Assembly (NCBI GenBank): GCA_949752735.1
Contig: OX457040.1
Location: 3,237,855-3,301,854 of the forward strand
Origin: Lumbricus terrestris
Lineage: Eukaryota > Annelida > Clitellata > Crassiclitellata > Lumbricidae
DNA: 64,000 nt
Reading direction: 5' to 3'
Part shown: positions 53,656 through 63,590 of the stretch, in pieces
How the letters are laid out: each line of letters begins with the position of its first letter
Numbering within the stretch: the first letter of the stretch is position 1
Translations under genes and position numbers: made by a program
Notes under the pieces: generated by a model
The model's input: only the letters and a program-made list of their open reading frames with translations
What the model was told of the DNA's origin: nothing
Databases searched by the model: none

Positions 53656-53835
53656 GATGGATGGATGGATCGACCCGATTTGACCAGGGTCTATGACAAC
53701 ACAGGCCGTTACTCTGGACAGAAATTTATAAGTCAATTGTGATGGATGGATGGATCCGATTTGACCAGGGTTTATGACAACTGAGGCCGTTACCCTGGAC
53801 AGAAATTTGCTCGGCATATTACAGCACTTAAGAGC
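53656..53835 (+). repeat. R3 short dispersed repeat, two tandem copies
   Basis: The copy at 53,656-53,727 lacks the last ~20 bp. The copy at 53,741-53,835 is complete. Each starts with (GATG)n and ends at or before TTACAGCACTTAAGAGC. Confidence 0.85.
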
Positions 53836-54427
53836 TTTCTTCAAGACCTGGAAGAGATGCAAAAACAAACAAGTCAAGTGCAGAAAGCGGTAACATGAAA
53901 GGTTGGAAAGTTCGCTACCACGTGATATGAGCTTCATATAAAAGCAAAGGAAGCAGGGCAGGTCTACCGTTTGGAAATCGTTAACATTGAGAAGATCGCT
54001 TCGCAGAAGGGAAAGGCCATTATACTTGTTGGCGGATAACAGATATCGAAAGGATAAAGAACGCAAAGACGGAAGCATGTCATGGAGATATGTAATGGTT
54101 AAAATTATTTCAAATTGTAACGTAGCCCAACGATTTACGTTGCTGGTTTTACGTCAGTTATAGCGACTCGGCGAAAGGTTATTTTTGAAATGTGCGGCTT
54201 TGGCACTCTTGTAATTAAAAGGTTCAGGAAATATTCTGTTAGCGAAATAAATTAGGAAACGTGCTGTTACTACAGTCTTCTATTTCCAGAATTCTGATAG
54301 ATATTGGCCGGTTTTTTATCACTGCACAAGATTGCTTTTACAACTGCACCCTAACCCTAACGGGTGGCTTACTTGTCGTTTTCAAAATATTTATTTCATC
54401 CGCGATATCTTTAACGATAATATTTCT

Positions 54428-54918
54428 TTAACCCTTATAGGGTCACCGGGGGGTAAAAAAATACCCCCATCTCGGTTTTTCACGGAAATTTTAATCCCTG
54501 AAAATAGTTGAAGAAATCGCTTCTATGACTTTTCCTAAATATGTTTTATGCACATGACTTCACTAATAGCCATTTTAATATTCTGGCCGCCATTTTGTCC
54601 GCCATTTTTATTTTCGTGCAGTGCCACATATGTGACATTGGCTCCATTGCATCCCTTGACCTCGATAATGTTGATTTAGACTCTGAAATCATGTTTCCAT
54701 TGCATACAAAACTTCACTCATAGCCATTTAAGATTCTGGCCGCCATTTTGTCCGCCATTTTGATTTTCCTGCAGTGCTGCATATGTTACTTTGGTTCCAG
54801 TGCATTCCGCGTACCTTCTATAAATAACTTCTTTTAGTTTTATACCTGAAAATCGGAGTTTATCATGAGGATCATGCGAATCACAGTGGGGGTATTTTTT
54901 TACCCCCCGGTCACCAAT
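54428..54918. mobile_element. piggyBac-like inverted-repeat element
   Basis: GGTCACCGGGGGGTAAAAAA (54,441 on) and its inverse ending 54,918 match over ~29 bp with one mismatch. On the left, TTAACCCTTATAG precedes the repeat as in piggyBac ends. On the right the expected GGGTTAA is missing, so that end is eroded or the edge is at 54,918. Inside, a ~160-bp direct duplication (ATTCTGGCCGCCATTTTGTC at about 54,580 and 54,733) fills the interior. Confidence 0.65.
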
Positions 54919-55769
54919 TTTATTCAAGTTCACTAGATCATAAAGCAGTTGCTAACATCCCATTCATCCATTCCCCATCGTTGTGTCTTACTCTACAAAA
55001 ATCTGGAATAATACATGTATATAGCATACTTCATTCGAAGCTTTGCAAGATTTAAGGCTCTTAATCCTTTTCATATTATATTCTTGCAGCACAGCTTCTG
55101 CCGTGATCTGAATGAACGTTGTGATTAAAACGTCAATTCTTCTTCTTTTCCAGGAGTTTTTACGACGTCGTATGGTATCAAATCTGTGGACAGAGCTGTA
55201 ACTGCTACACAGCGGGTCGCAGGTGGCGGATAGCGAAAGACCATTAGTACAATTACAATGACGATTTTATTTCCATTGTTCAACGACATCCAGTAACCGC
55301 TTTGTCCGTTGACGTCATTGTGTGATATAGATCACTGGCCAAAAAAGACGCTTTGCTCGTGTTGGATCCTCTATGGCTGGATTCATATTCCGTGGGAGGC
55401 TTCAGCTTATTAGTCTTCTTTATCCCTCGTCCGAAAACTATTAGGTCGAGAATTAGGATTTCTTTAATTTTATTTATTTTATTTTATTTTAGCTGTTTTA
55501 TTTGCTAAGAGACAGCACTGACTCCTGTGTCGCTAAATTTCCATTCGTCGTTTCATAAATCTTTAATTATCATTACAATTACAAATGCGATTTGGGAGAT
55601 AAGCAAATGGTGCCGACATCCGCTTTAAACATTCTTTGTGTGACATTTAACTTGCATTTAATGCAAATCCAGTTGACAACATTATTGACTGATTGAGGAT
55701 GACTTGAGTTTCAGTCTGTAATTCAAAAGTTTCAGCAATTTTCCATTTTTATAGATATGGAGACTTCAT

Positions 55770-56460
55770 TTTTAAAGGTGCTTAATTTTAACCTCGTGAT
55801 TATACAAAGTTAACTTTTTGTCTTTCAACAGTTGTTTTCTTTCTTCGTTCAAAATAATTTTGTACGATTTGATCTTTGTACAATTATATTCCATAATGCA
55901 AATAATAATTATGTCAATAGTGGTCGTAGTTTTAGTCTAAAGACACTCTGTGATAAGAAAGACCACCAGGGTCGTCCCAGTCCATTTATCCAGTTTTGGG
56001 ATTTGCATTGTCAGAGTCCCAACATTTTAGGAGTATTTACATTTTGACAACATCATTTGATAGCAAACCCCAGCAGTGTCGCTCTCCCCGTTTATCTAGC
56101 CTGGAACTGGCGCTCTCAGAATGCAAACGGTGTCGGTTAACGATGATCGCATCTTAGATAAACATAATTGAGAAATTCAATCGGTTATGCTTGTAGAGAC
56201 TTCTTATTACAGGTGCTTTAAATTTGTCTAATGATAATACATTAATACCGCATTATTTTAACTTTTTGTTTTTATGAAGTAGTCGTCTGTCTTCGTTCAA
56301 CACAACGTCGAGCAATTTTCGTTGCTGTATGATACTTCAAAAGCAAATGGAAGAGGCCACGTGGTTTTAGTTTAACGTCTCCGTGTGTGTGATAACAAAG
56401 ACAATGGCGTCTTTATCCAGTTGTTATACTAAAGTTTAAAATCGTCTTACAACATAAAAG
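55770..56460 (+). repeat. R2 dispersed repeat, two tandem ~430-bp copies
   Basis: Copy 1: TTTAAAGGTGCTTAATTTTA, AACTTTTTGTCTTTCAACAG, CTTCGTTCAA, TTTTAGTCTAAAGACACTCT, GACCACCAGGGTCGTCCCAG, TTTATCCAG. Copy 2 from ~56,205: ACAGGTGCTTTAAATTTGTC, TAACTTTTTGTTTTTATGAA, CTTCGTTCAACAC, TTTTAGTTTAACGTCTCCGT, GACAATGGCGTCTTTATCCA. They are diverged but in the same order. Confidence 0.6.
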
Positions 56461-57173
56461 GCCTTCAAAAGAATGCAGACTATAATCTATAACGCGATGA
56501 ATAGGATATTTGGTTCTACAGCATTGAACAATCATTATCCGACGAAGCCAGTAATTTTAAAGGTTACAAAATGAACAAACCTCAGCTAAAAAAGGACAAT
56601 ACATAGGCCTATACATCTAATATTTCCACTATAACATTGGATACTCACTCCATTTTAAAATTTGAAACCAAAATTATCAGATATTTATCTTTCGTCTAAT
56701 GAAATCTTGTCGCAAAATCTACGTTTGTTGTGCACGATTCATTATTACATCGGATCTAAAAAGATTCGATAACGGAACTGATTTCATTTATTTATTTCTA
56801 CCAAAGGCTTTTAGTCATCTTATGAGACAATGACTGTTGACGCAATACATGCAATGAGCATCATATGTAGCGGTAGGAGATTTTATAAATAGCATCCCTA
56901 TTACACAGTCCGTCCTTCGTATTAATAAATTATGTCATTCTGTTTCGTCATCCATCTTCACTTCACATATTATTACATACAAACATACGGATGGATTCTC
57001 TGTGAAAACCTGAAATAAAACAAAGCTTATTAAACAACAGCAATTAAGCAACAGCAAAAAGTTTGACTTAAAGAACTCGTCTTTCTGACTTTCTTATGAT
57101 CGTACGTTTTATGTGCAATGCAACTGAACACAGTTTGTCATAGCGATTGATAGTAAGCAAATTTATTGTTATA

Positions 57174-57175
57174 AT

Positions 57176-57205
<30 letters not shown>
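57174..57205. repeat. (TA)n microsatellite
   Basis: About 13 TA units inside an AT-rich stretch. Bases 56,730-57,170 show no recognisable feature. Confidence 0.9.
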
Positions 57206-57206
<1 letters not shown>

Positions 57207-57369
57207 AATAACATTATGTATGTGATATTATAATTGTGTAGTTTTTGATATCTAACACAACTAAACGCGACACCTTTGGTACTCGTTTGCTATTAACACC
57301 TTTTTGGAATATACTCATTGTGTATATAAGAGCGTGACTCTTAGATGATTGTATTCTTCCAGAAATTTC

Positions 57370-57660
57370 ACAAACAGCTTTTCCACCTAGATCTAGGTTT
57401 TTTCGAACATAATTTTTATCTAGGTTTCCAGGTTTTTTGGTCAAGATCTAGCCTTTTTTCTCACGGCGATTTTGTGAAATTTTACACATAAAGATACTTT
57501 TTCAGGTGAAAATGCACAAAAGACGAGAAAAAAGTCTAAAATGATGTGAATACGGACCCCAACAGTTGTAGATTTTGGAGCGAAAGACCAAAAAAAGTCA
57601 GCATAAATTTTGTTGGGAAGAAGAGCAAATTTTGGTCTGATATAACTAAATAAAAGTTCA
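57370..57660 (+). repeat. Dispersed repeat, partner of 12,900-13,150
   Basis: GAAAATGCACAAAAGACGAG, GTGAATACGGACC and TTTTGGAGCGAAAGACC match in order. Bases 57,660-58,350 hold no gene I can support. Confidence 0.6.
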
Positions 57661-58351
57661 TGAGAAATTTAAATTTCAAGCGCGAAAAATTGAAAAATCT
57701 ATATATTTTATCAGAAATTCTCGATCCAGCCTTTTATAACCTTTTTCGGCCGGATCTGACCTTGTTTAAAAGTTCAGAGTGGCATCCCTGTCTTCCATTA
57801 GACTATCCGGTAAATTTTCTGTGAGTTATAAATCAATAAAATCAAGCATTGTCACAATAGACATATAACTATTTCGAATGTGAATATGACACAGGTAAAT
57901 GTATATTAAAAGTTTTGTTTTGTTTATTGGCTGGAGTACAGGAGTATTTCGGGTTTTCGTCCCCGCCCGCAAGGTAATGTATTGGGCGGAGTGATCATGG
58001 CGATCCTGTGTTTAGTTCGAAGGTTTGATGTGAATAGTTGTTGACTGAACATTTGGGCTTTCGTCCTCCCCTAGCAACCATCCAGTCCTTATGGAGCAGG
58101 GGTGGGGCGTCGTCCATGCGACGAAGGGTCCTCCGCTTGGTCCTGGCGAAGTCAAGTGACCATCCGTGGAAATGAAATAACTGACAGTCAACTCCACAAC
58201 GTGTATTATAGCGGGGAAGGAGATGATCGGGACAATCAAGCGGTATACATGTATTGTGTTGGGCGGTCTAAGTTAGGTTAGGTGGCAGAAGAGCCTTGTC
58301 TGGAAGGTCGAGCCTCTTCTGTCAATTAAGATCAAGTATAATTGCGTGGTA

Positions 58352-58570
58352 GTTCCATAGTTTGCCAACAGCTTACGACAGCAGAGGCCGTTTTTCGTCG
58401 GCAAAAATTTGTTTTGACGTTTTACAGCCTATTAAACTATTATAGTAAGCTTATGTGTTGTTGAAGCTTAGCGTCACTGTGTGGTAACAAAGACCATAAT
58501 CGACGCCTTCCTCTTTTATCCAGGCGTGGGACTGGCACTGGCATAAACTATAATAGCAATCCAGGTCGTG
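58352..58570 (+). repeat. Diverged R3-like copy followed by R2
   Basis: ACAGCAGAGGCCGTTTTTCG and TTTTACAGCC (58,375-58,430) resemble R3. GCTTAGCGTCACTGTGTGGT, AACAAAGACCATAATCGACG, CCTTCCTCTTTTATCCAGGC and GGGACTGGCACTGGC (58,466-58,545) are R2. Confidence 0.6.
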
Positions 58571-58711
58571 ATGTTTGCTGCTTTTGGATTTTAAATAAAG
58601 GTGTACAAGTCCAGTCTTCTATTTTGCTAGTCGAAATGCCAATTGAAAATGATCAAGGGCAATGAAAATAGGAAACGAGTTTCGTTCGCAGAGTAAGGAA
58701 GTTCGATCAAC

Positions 58712-59045
58712 TTACAATCTAATCTAATCTAATCTAGTCTAATATAATCTAATCTATTCTATTCTAATCCAATCTAACTTAATCTAATCTAATATAATAT
58801 GAAATTTGTGAAGTGCTTCTCACAGCAGAGCTACTCAGATGCTTTCTCAGCGTGACAGGTCCATGCAAGGAGAAATGTCTCCAAGCATAATAAATTCCCA
58901 TCAAAATCCTATCACAAATTCCAGAGGGAAGGTCATTCCACATTGAGGGTCCCACAACTGCAAAAGCCCTGTACCGGGTTAATGGGGTTCGTGACCGAGT
59001 CACAAGATAGCAGATCGAGACGGTTAGAAGAAAGAAGAACAAAGA
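58712..59045 (-). pseudogene. LINE tail ending in a (TTAGA)n tract
   Basis: Minus strand TRSRTPLTRYRAFAVVGPSM WNDLPSG is a LINE tail block. The 3' side runs into TCTAA repeats (58,712-58,800), so this copy's simple-repeat tail is TTAGA on the coding strand. The 3' UTR word is decayed (GAAGCACTTCACAAATTTC). Confidence 0.7.
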
Positions 59046-59519
59046 GCGGATTGCACATCAAGTCAGCGAAAATATTAAAATAGAGAAAATAAAGTACATG
59101 TAAGGTCTGTGCAAACAGGTCTCCTCATCTTATGCTTTCAACCGAATCACATTTAAGCAACTAGACAGAACAGAAGAGTGCATGGAAGGCTTTGACTGCC
59201 GAGCAGCGTATGCAAGCAACCTTTGTTCGTGGTTTCTACTGCAGTTAATTTCCATACATTTCAGGATTTCTTCTAAATAACTTGATCGGTCCTTTATTTA
59301 TCTAGTCACAGACCGTAAGACACCTTTTAAACGTTGGCATATTGTTGTTATATAATTATGACGCGTTCGTTGTAAATAGCTTAAACGAAAGGTGACCTAA
59401 TTATGTCAAACCAACCACATTAATATTTTAGTATATCATAATGTGACAAAATATATTATGTGATTTGAAAAAGGTTTCAAATCGATGGGAAATTTTTTAA
59501 AGACAGCAACGGCCTTTGA

Positions 59520-59600
59520 TTCCGTATGAAGTCGTTAAATTCTGCATCCATCCACCGTTTAACCCCACCACAAGCCCACCTCCCTCACGTGTGCTGCAAT
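59520..59600 (-). repeat. R1 dispersed repeat, partial
   Basis: Minus strand GGGGTTAAACGGTGGATGGA, TGCAGAATTTAACGACTTCA and CAAAGGCCGTTGCTGTC. Similar to 425-470, where AAGACGTCAACAGCCTTTGT and GATGTCGTTAAAATTCTG occur. Confidence 0.55.
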
Positions 59601-59647
59601 AAATCCAATCAGTGTTAAGTTCGGTCGAGCTCAATTGCATTAAGAAC

Positions 59648-59716
59648 TACAAGATGCCGCTAAGCAACGGCAGATTATTCGTTATACTAGAAGTAAAATT
59701 GAACACCTTTAATAAG
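59648..59716 (-). repeat. Box A/box B repeat
   Basis: Minus strand CTTATTAAAGGTGTTCAATT, ~28 bp, TTGCTTAGCGGCATCTTGTA. Confidence 0.8.
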
Positions 59717-59750
59717 AAGTAATATAAAGTTATAACATTAATTTATTAGT

Positions 59751-60270
59751 GTGACAACAGGATCATCTAATGCAATTTAAGTGACATTGTTTTATATCAA
59801 TTGTCTCACAACATCAACATTTCCGTTCTTTGTCCCTATTGCTGTTGAAACACTTGGCCCCATTAACAGATCAGGCATTGAATTTTTAACTGAACTTGGC
59901 CGGTGTTTGTCAGTGGCAATGGTAACCCTCTCGAAACCACGTACCTTTTCCAACGCCTCTCAATTTGTACGCAAAGATTTAATGCGGTGGTATTTCGAGG
60001 CACGTTCACACAGTTGTCCTGTGATGAGGGTCGCTAACTCATGAACAAAGAACTTTTTATGCTTTTTCTTGTAAAACGTGTTTCGCTTAATAAAGATTAT
60101 ATATAGTATTTATTATTTTTTGAAAAAAACTAATTATATTATGAGCAAAGATTAGACCTTACAACAGAGACAAACTGCATTAAAAGCATCGATAATAGAA
60201 ATGTTGATGTTGTGAGACAATTGATATAAAACAATGTCACTTAAATTGCATTAGATGATCCTTTTGTCAC
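59751..60270. mobile_element. 520-bp hairpin element with 73-bp inverted ends
   Basis: GTGACAACAGGATCATCTAA at 59,751 and the reverse complement at 60,270 agree over 73 bases with one mismatch that I can find. The 374-bp loop carries a coding remnant. No target duplication is evident. It may be a foldback/MITE or the inverted product of aberrant reverse transcription. Confidence 0.85.
59818..60044 (+). pseudogene. Retroelement-type protein tail remnant
   Basis: FPFFVPIAVETLGPINRSGI and EFLTELGRCLSVAMV resemble a C-terminal block found in predicted invertebrate reverse-transcriptase proteins (FxPVAVETLGxxxxxxxxFLxELGRRLxxxTG...), followed by FVRKDLMRWYFEAR and a stop at 60,042. The first codons come from the left inverted arm. 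I am unsure which retroelement class this block belongs to. Confidence 0.5.
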
Positions 60271-60429
60271 AATCTATGAACATAGGAAATGTAAGATGGA
60301 CTCTTTTAAGTTGTTAATGGTTGAACATTGATGAAATTGCGTAGCTTCATTCAGATACCAGCTACTGTTGATGGTGTTTTTAGGATGCTAGAAGTTTGTT
60401 TTCATTGCATTGTGGAAATTTTTATAGTG

Positions 60430-60550
60430 AGTTAGAGAAGGGTGGGGTGGGTTGGGGTAGGTGAGGTGGGTGACTTGGGAATGGGTGAGATGGAGTTGGG
60501 TGGGGTGGGGTGTGGTTGGCTGGGGTGTAGTGGGGTGTTGTCGGCTGGGT
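60430..60550 (+). repeat. G-rich GGGGT repeat tract
   Basis: Irregular GGGTGGGGTGGG and GTTGGGGTAGG runs give many closely spaced G3-4 tracts with G-quadruplex potential. It abuts the 1.45 kb repeated segment. Confidence 0.85.
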
Positions 60551-60551
60551 G

Positions 60552-61999
60552 GGGAACGGTCCTGCATACGGCTGCTCGGCTTGTGGGTCATATTCCAAAA
60601 TATGTCCTGATATCTGCTTGCATGTGTGTTGTTTTGCACTGGCTTCCTGCTCGCAGCGCACACAGTAGCAACACAGTCTGGCAGTGTCTCATTGGTAGTG
60701 CTCCGTTCTACTTGTCGTCCTACCCTGTCTAACGTCCGCCTAATTCTCTTCGGTCAATGGTCATCTCCTGGTCCCACGAGCGCACTCCTCTGCCAGACAG
60801 CGTCGAACCTTCTCGGTTGTTGGCCCGTCGTCATGGAATGGGCTTCCGCATGCATCGCGCTTACTACCAGTTGTTCAAGACTCATATCTTTAGCCGTGGC
60901 TGTGCTGCGAGCGACTCAAAGCAGTCTTATTAAGGGGCGCTATCAAAATTTCGAAATGAATGTATGAATAATAATGATTGAATGATGGATGCGAATGAGG
61001 TGAATGAATGAATGGATGGATGAATAGATGAATGAGCGGATGAGTGAGTGAATGAATGAGCATGTTGTTAATAAAAAAGAAAGGCCAGTTATCTTAGATC
61101 CGAGACTGTAAATTTAAATGTAAAGACGAGTTACGAATGTTTTCGCATGTAACTTGGGACACAGCCAGATTGCTCCATTTTACTGCTCGTTTTTACGATC
61201 TTCTCAATAGTCGCAAATAAAGCGCTGGATTTGAACACCGTCTTTATGAAAATAAATATGACTATAAATACCACAGTAGTTTGCAGGGTTGAGCAGGTCT
61301 TGACATTGCCAGATAAATCATTTTTTACTTTTATTGCATTTTTTAGACGAAAATGAAGATAGCAGAAGCGTAAGTAGTTGCAGATATAGTAGTATAAATG
61401 AAATCGTAGTCCTTTTATTTTTTTTATAGCGCCGCCTGGGGAGAAATATCTCAGCTGCGCAGCCGACCTGAGAGCAGCAAACCACGATCAAAGAAAATGG
61501 TTTTAATTCCTTGCGGCAAGGGGCAAGCAACGACCAAGAACTTCATTACCGAAACTTCTAGACAGATTATTCGAGAACGATAGACCGACCGCTGCGATTG
61601 TTTTATGCCGCACTGTAGAGATTCGAGACGTAGGAACAACGAGGTAACCTTGCCTGACAGAGCGAATGAATCTGTAATGACCTTTGCATGGATAGCAATG
61701 ACGCACAAAACTCCCGATAATATAAGATAGATCATTTTAATTCATAATATAATAATTTATTCTAATCAATTCCTGTGGCGCCTGATTAACGGTTTAAGTA
61801 ATTATTGTAGCCAATGGTGACGTGACCTGCATTCCGCAAGATGTCGCCGTAAAGTGAGAACTGTGTCTGATATTCAAGACGTGAATTGAACACCTTTCTA
61901 AAGGAAATTTATTACTGTATATTAAGCACACGTAGCATCTGCTTTCCTGAATGAAAACCGGTTGTCGAAGGGCGTCTAAGTTTGACATCAGAGCCTCAT
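60552..61999 (+). repeat. 1.45-kb composite segment, copy 2
   Basis: Collinear with 15,425-16,903. Its LINE tail reads LHTAARLVGHIPKYVLISAC, VLHWLPAR (better preserved upstream), and the minus-strand tail at 61,430-61,735 reads LFLRLESLQCGIKQ and FSNNLSRSFGNEVLG. It ends at AAGTTTGACATCAGAG. The box A/B unit is at 61,834-61,905. Confidence 0.85.
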
Positions 62000-62845
62000 T
62001 ATTTTCCCCGTGTTGGAGTCGGGATCAGTTTCGAGTGATTTCATTGAACAGGTGCCATATCAATACTCGAATAGGTGATAGTACATTTTTGTTTTTACAC
62101 AACGTCGTTAAATAGCAACTCATAGGACTGCTTTTGCGCAAGAAAGTTGCGAAATTCTGCTATGAGTCACAGCCACGTCGCTGTCCTGGCTGTCATGATA
62201 AGGTATTGCAATGTAGGCTAATGTCCTGTTCTGTGATTATGTAGTGTCGATTTACTCGTTTTTGGACTCTAGATAGGCATGCCGCTAATAGTTGGAATCA
62301 GGTATAATTGTGCAGACTACTTGAAGGTATAGAAGTTATTTAGCACGTTTAAAAGAAGCGTTTTTGCAGTATGAAAAAGACAAAAATGCGTTAGTTCCAT
62401 AAGTTAAATCAATGAATGACTTGACAATGAGTTGTATATAATTGTGCCCCAGGAAAGATCAGAATAATTGAGAAAACATGATTAAATACCTTCTCATTGA
62501 AATTACCTACTATAAGCTAAAAACTCTTACTTCGGGCGGAAATATTAGGACAAAACCTCAGGGTATTAATTTTTGCAAACCCTGTAAATATAGACATATA
62601 CTTTTTTTATTATGCTTGAATGTATTTGGTTTGCCATGTACATGTACAGTGTACTACATCTTACCTGCTAACTTAATAGGTTACACAGACCTGTCATATA
62701 GCTAGGCAATTTATTCTCTATAGTCGACCTCAATGAATTTGCAAGCATAGGATGTCGCTAAAAGCTTCAATCAGCTCCACGGGATTTTATAAGAAAAACG
62801 TAGAAATGATTATTCTAACGAAAGGTGGCATTAACTGCAGTTAGA

Positions 62846-62907
62846 CCGCAAGTTGTCGCTGAAAAGCCGGAACTGTGTATGAAAATGAATTAAACACCTT
62901 TCTTACG
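62846..62907 (-). repeat. Box A/box B repeat
   Basis: Minus strand CGTAAGAAAGGTGTTTAATT, CACAGTTCCGGC, TTTTCAGCGACAACTTGCGG. Other box B words lie at about 62,749-62,763 and 63,025-63,042. Bases 62,000-62,840 contain no other recognisable feature. Confidence 0.75.
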
Positions 62908-63249
62908 ATATATCATAGCACTATAATAGGTAAGACGTCACATGTTCGGTACATGGTTCTTACTAACTCTGGCTTCAATTCGCATTGTGCTTGACACAAC
63001 ATCGACCCAACCACATTCTAGTCGCAAGATGTCGTCAGAAAGCTACTTCTGCTCACGGCTTCAACTGTTCAAACTCTCCTAATGCAAGTCGCAACAGCAT
63101 ACGACGCAGTAGGGCGACCTTAATTAGGGGAATATTTTCTTAATGGCATATCATCGTTAAACTTTGACAGCTAATGAACAAACAATACATCGGCACAAAC
63201 GCTGTGTGCTCCGTTGTAAGAAGAGGAGCAGCTCCTTGAGCTAGTCATG

Positions 63250-63590
63250 GATATGAAGCGTCACAAACGTCGTTCTCTTGTCCTCGGCATCTAAGTGTCT
63301 AGTCCTCTCATTCGTTTTCCACAAGCAGTGTAAGTCAGTGCTGTCATCGTAGCTGAATTAACTTGAGAATGAAGTTGGAGCAGAAACCGGAAAACCAACT
63401 ATCTGCCCTGTCTTGCATTCGAAATCTTCTTCATCGACAAAGATCAAGTAGGCAAGTTGGAGCTAGATCTAGCTGGCATCGCCATATAAAGGCAGCTATT
63501 CTGTATCCGATGCGCTGACGAACAGGGAGCCAATGCAGAAACTCCAGCATGTAATTTGTAACGGGACCAAATTTGGGCAGTTGACCATTG
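63250..63590 (-). pseudogene. Degenerate LINE tail
   Basis: Minus strand GPVTNYMLEFLHWLPVRQRI, GYRIAAFIWRCQLDLAP and CLLDLCR, matching NYMLEVLHWLPIRQRIEFRV of the 41 kb LINE. Downstream frames are broken. Bases 63,600-64,000 show only a box-A-like word (TTAAACACCTCTATTAGC, about 63,819). Confidence 0.7.

Noticed and set aside
53593..54078. 161-codon minus frame
   Set aside because: It runs through the two R3 repeats. The remainder shows no motif I can name, so I do not call it.
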